DNA from: Aulosira sp. FACHB-615
GTDB lineage: Bacteria; Cyanobacteriota; Cyanobacteriia; Cyanobacteriales; Nostocaceae
NCBI RefSeq assembly: GCF_014698045.1
Contig: NZ_JACJSE010000002.1
Location: 62,001-126,000 of the forward strand
DNA length: 64,000 bases
Reading direction: 5' to 3'
Of the stretch, positions 16,851-25,900 are shown piece after piece. Every line of letters starts with the position of its first letter. Position 1 is the first letter of the stretch. The notes under the pieces were generated by a model. The model worked only from the letters and a program-made list of their open reading frames with translations, was not told where the DNA came from and searched no databases. A program made the position numbers and the translations under genes.

Positions 16851-17489
16851 CTAGTGCATTTCGTCGTATTCTGGCGCTTCGACTCTTCTAGCTTCTTGAC
16901 GAGAAGGCGGAAGAAATTCAGCGCGTCGTACAGGAACCAACGGCGGAGTTGAACCTTGATAGGGATGAATTACCTGCACTGTGCGAGTCGGACGGTTACG
17001 CGGCCCAAATAAAGCCAATACCCCAGCAACTACAATACCGCCACCAACAGTTAATGTCGCACCGCCCACAGCCCAAACAATTGGTGAAGTCCACCAAGCG
17101 TTTTGAGGTTGTAATACTTCCGATGCAACTTTTTGGCTATTTTGCTGTGCTAATAACAACTGTTGGGCGTTTTGATTGTCCAATAGTCGTTGATTTGCCC
17201 CTTTTAGCTGTTCATTATCGGTTCTTAAACGATTTAATTCAGCTTTTAACTGCTCAAACTCTGCCCGTAGCTCAGGGTTAGACGCGGTAGGTGGCTGAGT
17301 ATTCGGATAAGGTTGTCCGTAGTTAGATGGATACTGCACAGGTGGCTGTAGTTGGGGTGCAACTACAGTGGGCATTTGGGGGGTAACAGTAAAGTTAGGT
17401 TGTAAGGGATTATTTGTTCCCTTGAGCAAAACAAGCGCCGCCAGCCCAGCCACAGCGACTCCACCGATAAATGCCATGCTTTCACTCAT
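16851..17489 (-). CDS. Membrane protein with coiled coil, unknown function
   Basis: A 212-aa protein of unknown function. It has an N-terminal membrane helix (residues 6-22, AFIGGVAVAGLAALVLL), a proline- and glutamine-rich linker (25-70), a coiled coil (about 72-118, PELRAEFEQLKAELNRLRTD), a second membrane helix (about 135-162) and a basic-proline tail. This layout, two membrane spans joined by a coiled coil, suggests a structural or scaffold role at the membrane, but no family was recognised. It is read from the minus strand, 300 bp downstream of trpA and probably separately transcribed. Confidence 0.65.
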   Translation of the reverse strand: MSESMAFIGGVAVAGLAALVLLKGTNNPLQPNFTVTPQMPTVVAPQLQPPVQYPSNYGQPYPNTQPPTASNPELRAEFEQLKAELNRLRTDNEQLKGANQRLLDNQNAQQLLLAQQNSQKVASEVLQPQNAWWTSPIVWAVGGATLTVGGGIVVAGVLALFGPRNRPTRTVQVIHPYQGSTPPLVPVRRAEFLPPSRQEARRVEAPEYDEMH

Positions 17490-17790
17490 CGCTTTTGTCC
17501 CTCAGCTGCGACGTAATTATTTTGTGACTGACACACTCTCACACTCATAATCTTTTACTTACTAAAATTCACCTAAACACTTAAAGTATAAGCGACAGTA
17601 CCAGCTAGTTTTTTTACAGCCTGCAATCTGCTGTTAATATTCAAGACCATAAAGGTCAAATTGTCTACTAAACCAGGGTAAAAAAACTATACTGTTATAC
17701 ATTCTTAATCTACTTTTTCTAAGGTGGCAAGAAAGTTATGTGTTAAGAGTTAAGGGTCATTTGTTCTTACCTGACTCTCCCTACTGCTGA
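17490..17790. other. Intergenic, nothing recognised
   Basis: About 300 bp of AT-rich DNA between trpA and the membrane-protein gene. It should hold the promoter of the latter. No gene or structured repeat was seen. Confidence 0.5.
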
Positions 17791-18588
17791 TTAACTGCGT
17801 AGAGCAGCTTTCAGACTTTGACAAAATTGAGCGATCGCATCTAGTCCCTCTTCAGGAGTGCCTTCTGCTAAACGTTTGACAAAAGCACTACCAACAATTG
17901 CGGCATCTGCTCCCCAATCTCTGACCTGAAGGGCTTGTTCAATATGAGAAATTCCAAAACCAACCCCGATGGGTTTATTAGTAACATTACGAATTTGCCC
18001 TAGTAAATCAGATACTCGTGTTTCCATTTGCGATCGCATCCCAGTTACACCAGTCACACTCACTAAATAAATAAATCCTTGGGAAGCACGGGCGATCGCT
18101 TCAATTCTATCAGCCGAACTAGTAGGCGCTACCAATAAAGTTAAATCAATCCCGATATCACCCGCAGGTTTAAGCAAGCCAGCCGCTTCTTCTAGAGGTA
18201 AATCAGGTACTACCAATCCTGACACCCCAGCTGCTGCAATTTGCTGAAGAAAGTTTTCAATACCCCGGTGCAGAATTGGGTTGTAATAAGTAAACAAAAT
18301 AATTGGCGCTTGCAAGCTGGGGGTAATATCTTGCAACATTTCCAGAACACCTTCTAACTTGGTTCCCTGTTGCAAAGCGCGGGTAGCAGCCGCCTGAATC
18401 ACTGGCCCATCCGCCAGAGGATCAGAATAAGGTACACCCAATTCAATCAAGTCAGCACCGCTACTATCTAATATTTTCAAAGCCGAGGCGGTGGTTGCTA
18501 AATCTGGATCACCAGCAGTAATAAACGGAATCAGAGCGCACTCTTGATTCCGTTTTAAGGTTTCAAAGCGATCGGAAATGGCGGTCAT
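17791..18588 (-). CDS. trpA: Tryptophan synthase alpha subunit
   Basis: A 265-aa TIM-barrel enzyme that splits indole-3-glycerol phosphate to indole and glyceraldehyde 3-phosphate, the penultimate step of tryptophan synthesis; it works with TrpB, which is not in the window. The ALIPFITAGDPD opening, the catalytic glutamate in DLIELGVPYSDP, the catalytic aspartate in the same stretch (YSDPLADGP), and the GFGIS phosphate-binding segment are all intact. It is the third gene in ndhL-DUF3007-trpA, an order conserved in cyanobacteria, 75 bp after DUF3007. Confidence 0.97.
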   Translation of the reverse strand: MTAISDRFETLKRNQECALIPFITAGDPDLATTASALKILDSSGADLIELGVPYSDPLADGPVIQAAATRALQQGTKLEGVLEMLQDITPSLQAPIILFTYYNPILHRGIENFLQQIAAAGVSGLVVPDLPLEEAAGLLKPAGDIGIDLTLLVAPTSSADRIEAIARASQGFIYLVSVTGVTGMRSQMETRVSDLLGQIRNVTNKPIGVGFGISHIEQALQVRDWGADAAIVGSAFVKRLAEGTPEEGLDAIAQFCQSLKAALRS

Positions 18589-18663
18589 TAGTCAAAAATC
18601 AAAAGTCAAGGGTCAACAGTCAAAAGCAATGACTATTGACTATTGACTCATAAAACGATCACT

Positions 18664-18978
18664 TTAAACCTGAGATTGCTTTTCTTGTTCAACCTCGGCT
18701 TGAAGTTTGGCTAGTTCTTCTGGCGTAAGTTCTTCCAACCGCTTTTGGAAAAACGCTTGTTCATAGTCTTCCCTTTGCTGATGGTAGGTCATATTTTTAT
18801 TCACAGCGCGGTAAACATAAGTGCTTACCCAACCAACCAAGCCAATCACCACTAGCACAGCTTGGCTCCATATCCCAGCTTGTTGAGCATCTAAGCCCAC
18901 AAGTTGTAATCCCACATAAGCCAAGCCACCAGCAATAAAAATGCCTAAACCAATTCCAAGAGCGTCGATGCGTCGCAT
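18664..18978 (-). CDS. DUF3007 family membrane protein
   Basis: A 104-aa protein with two membrane helices (about residues 5-27 and 37-60) and a charged C-terminal helix (EELTPEELAKLQAEVEQE). It fits the DUF3007 family, found in cyanobacteria and chloroplasts next to ndhL. The function is unknown; the neighbourhood hints at a link to thylakoid NDH-1, but this is not shown by the sequence. It lies 24 bp after ndhL and 75 bp before trpA, all on the minus strand, so one operon is likely. Confidence 0.85.
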   Translation of the reverse strand: MRRIDALGIGLGIFIAGGLAYVGLQLVGLDAQQAGIWSQAVLVVIGLVGWVSTYVYRAVNKNMTYHQQREDYEQAFFQKRLEELTPEELAKLQAEVEQEKQSQV

Positions 18979-19002
18979 GAGAGTTATGACCTACCAATCT
19001 TG

Positions 19003-19215
19003 TTAAGCTTCAATTTTGCGCGGTTGTGGTCGCAGGTTCACAAAGGGCGACAGAACCAACAAACCGGGAAAGAAGAAGAAAACCAAAAAGTACATAAAAG
19101 CACGCTCAATAGAAGTAGCCACATACCATCGCAGCTTCATGTAAAACATTACAGCCACAGGAAGGACTAATAAATAAGCGCCAGCCAAAATCAGATACAG
19201 CAGGGCTACGATCAT
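19003..19215 (-). CDS. ndhL: NAD(P)H-quinone oxidoreductase subunit L
   Basis: A 70-aa protein with two membrane helices, beginning MIVALLYLILAGAYLLVLP, with the conserved FYMKLRWYVATSIERAFMYF middle part. It is NdhL, a small cyanobacterial and chloroplast-specific membrane subunit of NDH-1, which takes part in cyclic electron flow and inorganic carbon uptake. The short C-terminal basic tail is typical. It leads the ndhL-DUF3007-trpA set. Confidence 0.95.
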   Translation of the reverse strand: MIVALLYLILAGAYLLVLPVAVMFYMKLRWYVATSIERAFMYFLVFFFFPGLLVLSPFVNLRPQPRKIEA

Positions 19216-19547
19216 AGGTTTTCTCTCTTTGTAGACAAGGCCATTTGGTGCATCTGTTTTTCATCATAGGCTGAAGAGTCCTATTTTATGTAACTTTCCA
19301 AAAATTCTGCACTTTTACTAGACAAATTTTCGGATAGTGCTACAATAGCAAAGCCAGTGTCTGATGTGTGTACTTGTAACACCAAGGTAAAGATGCTTGT
19401 CTAAGTGAGAAATTGCCAAAAAACATTGCGATCGCTCAAAATAGACAAAATTTTTAAATCTAGTTGCACAAAACGCACATTGATGGTGGAATAGATGAGG
19501 AGGTGTTTGCTGCCCTCCAAAAAAACAAGTGGCTCCTAAGTAAACTT
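19216..19547. other. Divergent promoter region of ndhL and tRNA-Leu
   Basis: About 330 bp that should carry the promoters of ndhL (minus) and tRNA-Leu (plus). No ORF or recognised operator was seen. Confidence 0.5.
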
Positions 19548-19873
19548 GGGGGTGTGGCGGAATGGCAGACGCTACGGACTTAGAAAACTGAGCCTTGATG
19601 AAGAAATTCTTCAAGTGTCAGCTCTCAAACTCAGGGAAACCTAAATCTGTTTCCAGACAAGGCAATCCTGAGCCAAGCCTAAAATTAAGTACTGAGTTGA
19701 AAAACTCAAAGTTTTAGGAAGGTGCAGAGACTCGACGGGAGCTACCCTAACGTAAAGGCGAGGGTAAAGGGAGAGTCCAATTCTCAAAACCAAAAGGTAG
19801 TAGTGAAAGCTGCAAGAGAATGAAAATCCGTTGACCTTAAACGGTCGTGAGGGTTCAAGTCCCTCCACCCCCA
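19548..19873 (+). tRNA. trnL-UAA: tRNA-Leu(UAA), interrupted by a group I intron
   Basis: The two exons (19548-19581 and 19823-19873, 85 nt together) fold into a leucine tRNA: acceptor GGGGGTG pairs with CACCCCC, the anticodon stem ACGGA pairs with TCCGT, the anticodon is UAA, and GGTTCAAGTCC forms the T arm. CCA is not encoded. The intron splits the anticodon after U34, the standard cyanobacterial and chloroplast position. Confidence 0.97.
19582..19822 (+). ncRNA. Group I intron of tRNA-Leu(UAA)
   Basis: A 241-nt intron with group I features: a U at the 5' splice site, a terminal guanosine at 19822, and conserved core segments such as AATCCTGAGCC and GAGACTCGACGGGAGCTACC near 19725-19745. 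It carries no endonuclease ORF. It should self-splice. This intron is ancestral in cyanobacteria and plastids. Confidence 0.93.
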
Positions 19874-19978
19874 CTAAAAAAAGTTAAATGAGGCCTGCTT
19901 AAGTAATACTAAGCAGGCTTAACTGTATATATACAATTCGGACTTAGGCAATAAGGGACTTTTATAGTAGGAGGCGGG

Positions 19979-20135
19979 CAATACGGTTCGGTTAACAAAT
20001 GTATCTGTTGAGGTGAGTAGGGGGCAGAGGAGCTTCAGGTGCAGGGGAGAGCGTACCTTCCTTCCCCCTTTCACCCCTTTCACCCCTGCACCCTTGCTTG
20101 CCTACACAAGTAAGTTTCTTATCCGAACCGTATTG
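19979..20135. mobile_element. 157-bp MITE with 13-bp TIRs and 10-bp target duplication
   Basis: Perfect terminal inverted repeats CAATACGGTTCGG (19979-19991) and CCGAACCGTATTG (20123-20135), with partial similarity extending further inward. A 10-bp direct repeat AGGAGGCGGG abuts both ends (19969-19978 and 20136-20145), as expected for a target duplication. No ORF is present, so it would be moved by a transposase encoded elsewhere. Confidence 0.85.
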
Positions 20136-20145
20136 AGGAGGCGGG

Positions 20146-20542
20146 AGGAAATGTATCTAAAATCCTGATATCCCACAACCTTTCATACCATTTCACGAAA
20201 TTACTGATAGAAATCGCTTCCTCTGCAACTCTGCTTCTGGTCGCCGAGCGAAGTCGAGGCGCTACTTGCATATTCGTATCATTTTTAAAGTGAAATGGTA
20301 TCACCCTTACACCCAATCTCCACAGAAAATTTTTGTACGTAAGTACTGTGAAATAACCAATAACCGTAATTTTCCTGAAATATTGAGCTTTGTAAATTTA
20401 ATTTTGAAGAAGACTTCAGTAAATTCATCAAAACTCATTCAAAAAATTACCTTATCTTTGAAAAATTGATTGATACTGATGGCTATCACAGGTAATCTAA
20501 TGAATAATAGATACATTAACTTCATTGGTCTTGAGAACTTCC
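20146..20542. other. Intergenic, AT-rich
   Basis: About 400 bp before the next gene; it holds a short GGTCGCCGAGCGAAGTCGAGG dispersed repeat near 20240 and two copies of TTTCA(C/T)-type AT-rich sequence flanking it. No gene or RNA structure was recognised. Confidence 0.45.
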
Positions 20543-21865
20543 ATGACCACTCACAGTCTGTTTACTGATTTAGAAGAACAAAATTTTGTTAAACCCAATT
20601 CTCAGCTATTGAATCTCCAACTTGGGCAAGAAAAAATATATAGCTTCTTCATGGAAATTGTGAATGAAAAGTCTCCAGAAGAAGTTTTGCGAGAATTTAA
20701 AAGATTATTTTTTGACTTTCTAGAATCAGGTAGTTTAAATACAGTACCTCTCATTCGGAAAATTCTCTCAGCCAACAATGAACAGGAATTTCGGAATACT
20801 ATTAAGCGTTGTTGCTATATCATAGTTAATAACTGGGCATCTAAAAGAAAATATGAATCTATTCAAGAATTAATTAACTTATTAGTTAATTATGATATTC
20901 CATGTAAAAAAAGTAGTTATACCAGTTTACATACATATAAAAGCTGGCTCAAAAACTTTGTTAAGAGTGAAGACTATCAAGAATTAAAATTATTTGCCCA
21001 TAAACACGATCACAAAGGTAAAGCTCACTGGAGCAATCGGTATGCAGCTTATTTATTAGTTGCCCAATCTTTAGATGTTAATAACCCCAAAGAGCAACAA
21101 GAGGCAGCTAGGCAACTTTCTAAGCAAATGAAGGACAATTTCAAATTTGAACTAGCAATGTATATTGCCCGTTCTCAGTCCTCGGCTTCTAGTACTACAC
21201 GCTATGTCAACCCTAGCATCTTGGGCGATAATGTTTTACGCCTGATTAAAATGATTATCGTGAAAAAGGGGTTATTTAGTTATGAAAATTTAGCCCATAT
21301 ATTTATTAAACAAACACAGGAGCAAACATTTCAAGATTTTAAAGAAAGCATACGTAAGTATTTGTTTTTCTCTGTTAAAAATTTGGAGTTAGTAAAAATA
21401 TTAAATCAGCAATTAAAAGAAAATTTAGCTGATTGGAAGCCAGAATATGATGAAGAGATTTTAGATAAAAACTTATTTTTACGAAGCTGTAATCGGTTGA
21501 TTGACTGTCTAACTACAGAAAATGGTCGAGAGCCTTCACAATTATTTACTTTATTACTTTCTCAAGGTCATCCATTAACTTTAGTAATCATTCTCCTCAA
21601 AATAATTTTAATTTGTCAGAATTCTCGCAGCCATTTAGAAATTAGAATTGCTCATTTAATTCGTTATTATGAAAAATTACCTAAAGATGAGTGCAAATGG
21701 GTCATTCATTTTCTAGAAATTTTTAATATCACTTTTGCTATCTATGCTGAAAACATTGAATATAACTTGATTAAAGTTGAAGAAGACAAACAAAACTCTC
21801 CAGGCAAATCTAAGATAGATACTTACCATGTGTTTTCCCAATTAAGGGAAAACATTTATCAATAG
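20543..21865 (+). CDS. Uncharacterised 440-aa helical protein
   Basis: A 440-aa soluble protein that was not recognised. It is rich in lysine, glutamate and leucine and predicted almost all alpha-helical, without signal peptide or membrane segment. Motifs such as SPEEVLREFKRLFFDFLESG near the N-terminus, and HWSNRYAAYLLVAQSLD near residue 155, look like helical-repeat packing. The ATG at 20543 is preferred over a TTG six codons upstream. Its A+T content is higher than that of the housekeeping genes here, but codon use is otherwise ordinary. It stands alone and convergent to the CadD-like gene. A conserved cyanobacterial gene of unknown function is most likely. Confidence 0.7.
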   Translation: MTTHSLFTDLEEQNFVKPNSQLLNLQLGQEKIYSFFMEIVNEKSPEEVLREFKRLFFDFLESGSLNTVPLIRKILSANNEQEFRNTIKRCCYIIVNNWASKRKYESIQELINLLVNYDIPCKKSSYTSLHTYKSWLKNFVKSEDYQELKLFAHKHDHKGKAHWSNRYAAYLLVAQSLDVNNPKEQQEAARQLSKQMKDNFKFELAMYIARSQSSASSTTRYVNPSILGDNVLRLIKMIIVKKGLFSYENLAHIFIKQTQEQTFQDFKESIRKYLFFSVKNLELVKILNQQLKENLADWKPEYDEEILDKNLFLRSCNRLIDCLTTENGREPSQLFTLLLSQGHPLTLVIILLKIILICQNSRSHLEIRIAHLIRYYEKLPKDECKWVIHFLEIFNITFAIYAENIEYNLIKVEEDKQNSPGKSKIDTYHVFSQLRENIYQ

Positions 21866-21921
21866 GTGGTAAAAAGATTGTTGGCTGGTAAATACTATGT
21901 TTGAGTGCAACTGACTGAATA

Positions 21922-22593
21922 TTAGTGGGTAAACATAGCGATCGCAGGTAAAAGCTGATATGATTCACTTTTAATTAAGATAGAGCATCCTAAGTAAATT
22001 AATACCAAAGGAAAGACCTTACGACCGTAGCGAGTCAGAAGCGGTGCCATCAGAGGATTACGGGTTAACACATAAGATAAGCAGCACCATAAGCCAACAG
22101 TGCAGTAACAAATACCAAGAATTACGCCTAAGCTAGGAAGATCACTACTAGCAAACAATGGTACATAGATACCAATATTATTACCGCCATTGGCAATAGT
22201 CACTGCGGAAACACGATAAGTTTGAGGATCACGCAGGGTAGCCCAAAGAGATTTTTTACGGTGCTTGGTTTTAGTCGCAGAAAAATCAACGGAGACGGTT
22301 TGTACGGTTTCAGCTTCTGTTTCTTTAGTTAATAAATGATTAATTCCAATTGCGATGGGTAAAAAACCTAGTAAACCAATCCAAGCTGTGGGTAAAATCA
22401 ACCCACCCAAAAAACCAGGAAGACTCGCCAAGACTAATACAGTAAAGCCTAAAAATTCACCAAGAATAATATTTTGTGGACGGAAATGACGATTAACTTT
22501 ACCAAAGAAAGCTGTCAAATATAAGTTGTCATCAAAAGTAGTTGCGATCGCAGCAGAGATGCCAATAATTATGGTACTAGTTAGCCAATTCAT
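21922..22593 (-). CDS. CadD-like cadmium resistance transporter family
   Basis: A 223-aa membrane protein with about five to six helices, resembling the CadD/cadmium-resistance transporter family of the LysE superfamily. The ATTFDDNLYLTAFF motif in the first helix and NGGNNIGIYVPLFA in the second half are the repeated D/N-rich motifs of this family. A ~35-residue charged loop separates the halves (about 95-130). The ATG at 22593 (MNWLTSTIIIGIS) is favoured over one 21 codons upstream with no conserved content. The real substrate, metal or other cation, is not known. Confidence 0.8.
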   Translation of the reverse strand: MNWLTSTIIIGISAAIATTFDDNLYLTAFFGKVNRHFRPQNIILGEFLGFTVLVLASLPGFLGGLILPTAWIGLLGFLPIAIGINHLLTKETEAETVQTVSVDFSATKTKHRKKSLWATLRDPQTYRVSAVTIANGGNNIGIYVPLFASSDLPSLGVILGICYCTVGLWCCLSYVLTRNPLMAPLLTRYGRKVFPLVLIYLGCSILIKSESYQLLPAIAMFTH

Positions 22594-22785
22594 AGTTGTT
22601 GCGTCAGGTAATGTAACACTCCAAAATCTGGAGGATTTATTAGCAATGCCCATCAATCAAACTTGATGTGTTATTTCAGCTAGGTACCTTAGCCGCCTAT
22701 GTCATAAATATTATGGCTAACCACTAAATAGGAGCAAATATTCTTTTTTGTTAAATCAATAAAAAAAGATTATTGATAGTTGTAG

Positions 22786-22805
22786 AGACGTTGTATACAA
22801 CGTCT
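22786..22805. repeat. 20-bp perfect palindrome
   Basis: AGACGTTGTATACAACGTCT is a perfect palindrome in the 350-bp gap between the TamB-like and CadD-like genes. It is probably a dispersed Nostoc hairpin or a terminator for the TamB-like gene. Nothing else was seen in this gap. Confidence 0.7.
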
Positions 22806-22944
22806 TTACTTGGTGTAGGAGTGTGAATGGGTGAGGTGTAGCTGGAGAAAATCAACCGCCGATGCAAGAGGATGCACACAGATGCACGCCGATAAATTTT
22901 TACTTCAGTAGACTAGGAAACGCCATACTGTAGCCTTCACCGAA

Positions 22945-25900
22945 TTAAAACCTTGTTTGATACTCAATCACGGCGCGACTATCATCTTCTAAGTTAGTAG
23001 AAGCGCGTATCCGTAATTCATCGTTAATGCGGTAATTTATCCCCCACTGAAAGGGGTCATTGGCAGTTAAAATCTTGATGCTAGAAATCGAAAACTTTGT
23101 AGAAATATCAACACCAGCTTCAGCCGCTAATTCTAATGTAGAACTACTTCTCCCTGCTTCGGGATTATCAGAAATTACAGTTGGGAAGATGCGAAATTCA
23201 CTCAAACCAAAAGCATTGGCAATTTGATTAAATGTTGTTTGAAAGTTATTAAATACGGCGGAACCTGCAATATTAATTAAGCCTAATGTACTATCAGCAC
23301 GTCCTTGAGTATCAATAAACCCACCGCCTAATAAAGCGACAATTTCGGTTTGACTGCGTGAGGGACTGCTGGTGAGTTCGAGATTTTCGTTGAGTTTACT
23401 AGCAGGCCCTTGGACTCTTGCTTCCACGCGCACACTTTCTAATGAACCTAAGCCGCCGATGGAATTGCTTCTGCTAACATCAGATGTTTGCACTGCATCT
23501 AGGACTTTGGCAAATAACCGCACATCTAAAATGGGATCACGGGGTGAGTCCGTCCGAAATGTGGCTGTATTTTTATAGCCACCCACTAAGTTAAATTGGG
23601 TGGTAAATAAATTCACGCCACCCTTTTGCAGCCGAATTGTCCCATTAGGTATAGGCTGATTTAAAGCGCCATTAACTTTTAAATTACCTGTAGCACTAAA
23701 GCTCAGAATTGGCGGACGAATAATTTGGATATTACTACCTAATGTTAATTCGAGATTATTTAATCTAGCGACATTAGCATTATTTCTCGCTTCGGGTTTA
23801 TCTTGTTTATTAGCTTTGACAGCATCACCATTTGTCGCTTCATTAGTATTAGTTGATTCTGCTAATAAAACCTGACCATCAGATAAGCGAATTTGACCGC
23901 CAATCAGGGGATTTAAGGCTGAACCTGTAATTTGTAAATTACCACTGGCACCACCTTTATATAATCCTTTGAGATTTAAATTTAATTTTTCTAAATTAAC
24001 TGTCAGGGGATTACTTGCGACTTCTCCATTATTAAAGACAGGAATTTCCCCCGCCGCGTTTACTTGACCCCGACTAAATCTGCCTTCAACACCTTCTACA
24101 ACAATGCGGTCAAAATTGAAATTTATCTTGCCTGTGACTTGCCTAATTTTACCGGGTAAAGCTTGGGCGGCAAAAGTGGCATCTTTGACGCTGGCAATTC
24201 CGGTTAACTCTGGGCGTTGTCTGGTTCCCCGGACTGTTAAATCAATTTCACCTTCACCTTTTTCAAAGGCTATTTGATCTGTTAATAGATTTAGTAGTGC
24301 TAATCCTTCATTGCGGACTTTGACATCTAAACTAATTTCATTACTGGCGGGGGTGGTAGTTGCAAAGGGTAATTGATAAGGAATGCTGCCACTAATATTA
24401 ACTGGTTCTGGCCCGGCAACAGAGACATTACTACCAAAGTTCAAGCGACCATTGATATAGCTAAAGCTGGCGGTAGCTGCTTCTACTGGCTTTTGATTCA
24501 GGGTTCCATCGGTAATTTCTAATTCGCCTTGGGCTTGGGGATTAGTTATTCCACCTGCTAAGGCGGCGGAACCATTCAAATTACCTGTGATATCAATTGG
24601 AAGTTTGACAAAGTTATTAATTAAGGCGATGGGAAAATTATTAACTCGTAACTGACCTGATTGGTCTTTACCGCCGACATTACCTGTGAAAGCTAAAAGA
24701 CTATTATCTAACTCTATGCGTAACGGGCGTAACTGCAAGACACCATTTTCAAAGCTACCTTGGGCAATGATTTGTTTGGCATTGTAGTAGCGATTGCCTT
24801 CGCTTTCTTTACCCCAGGTAAAGTTCTGTCCGTTAATATTAAACTGTACGGATAATCCGTTGGCTGTGGCTGTATCTAAGGCAATATCGCCGTTAAAGGT
24901 TCCCTGCAAGTCTGCCAGTTCTGGTAATAAATTGTTATCCCGCCGTTGTTGTTGCTGTTGTGCGAGTTCTGCTTCAATTTCGTAAAAGCGGCGCAGTTGA
25001 TCAAATAAAGATCGATTGGGTAAACCGCGAGAGTTGGTAGTTAAATCGGCGGCTGTGCCGTAAGCTGGTTCTGATAAACCACGCTGAAAGTCTTGGATTT
25101 CAAATATTTGGGCAACGGCTAATACATCTTGGATTTTACCTTGGCTGATGTTGATTTTGCCTTGGAGTTGCGGCCCTTTGGGACTTTGACCCAAACTCCC
25201 CGCAAAGGCATAAATACTGTTACCTTTGACAAATTTACTACTGGTGAGTGTGGCTTTACCATTGGCAAAGCTGAATTGGGCTGTTAATTCGTTGCCTTGA
25301 ATGCGTCCAATTTTTGGAGATGCGATCGCTAAATTACCATTGGCGGCAAATGTTTGTTGATTAACTTGCAAGTCGCCACTAATTAACCCAGCTACCGTAC
25401 CTGTACCTAAGCGCAAAGCTGGTGGTACAGGTACATTCAAGATTTGTAAGGGGAATTTCTGTACATTCAAGGCGATGTTATTGCCTTGAAATTGTCCTTT
25501 GGCTGAGGCATCTTGCCACTGTATAAAAAAGGATTGGGGGCGATTCTTGCTGTCTAAATTGAAGGCGATGCGGTCTCGATTGCCCATTAAATTTAAGTTC
25601 AAGCCGCGCCCTTGGGCAGAATCAATGCTACCTGTTAACAGTGATTCAAAAGCAATGTTTTGTACTACCAAGTCCCGTAAGGCAATTTTGCCACTGACGT
25701 TTGGTAAGGGTAACTTGCCTGTAACTCTGCCGTCAAAATCTACCTTGCCTTTCAACGCCACTTGATTAGGCAAATTAATTGGTAACTGTTGCAAATTATA
25801 GTCCTGGGCTTGGACATTTAAATTTAAGGCGGTAATTTCTGGGATACCTGCTTTCTTGGCGTTGGCTGTGATGTCTCCGGTGACATTTAAACCAGGGGCG

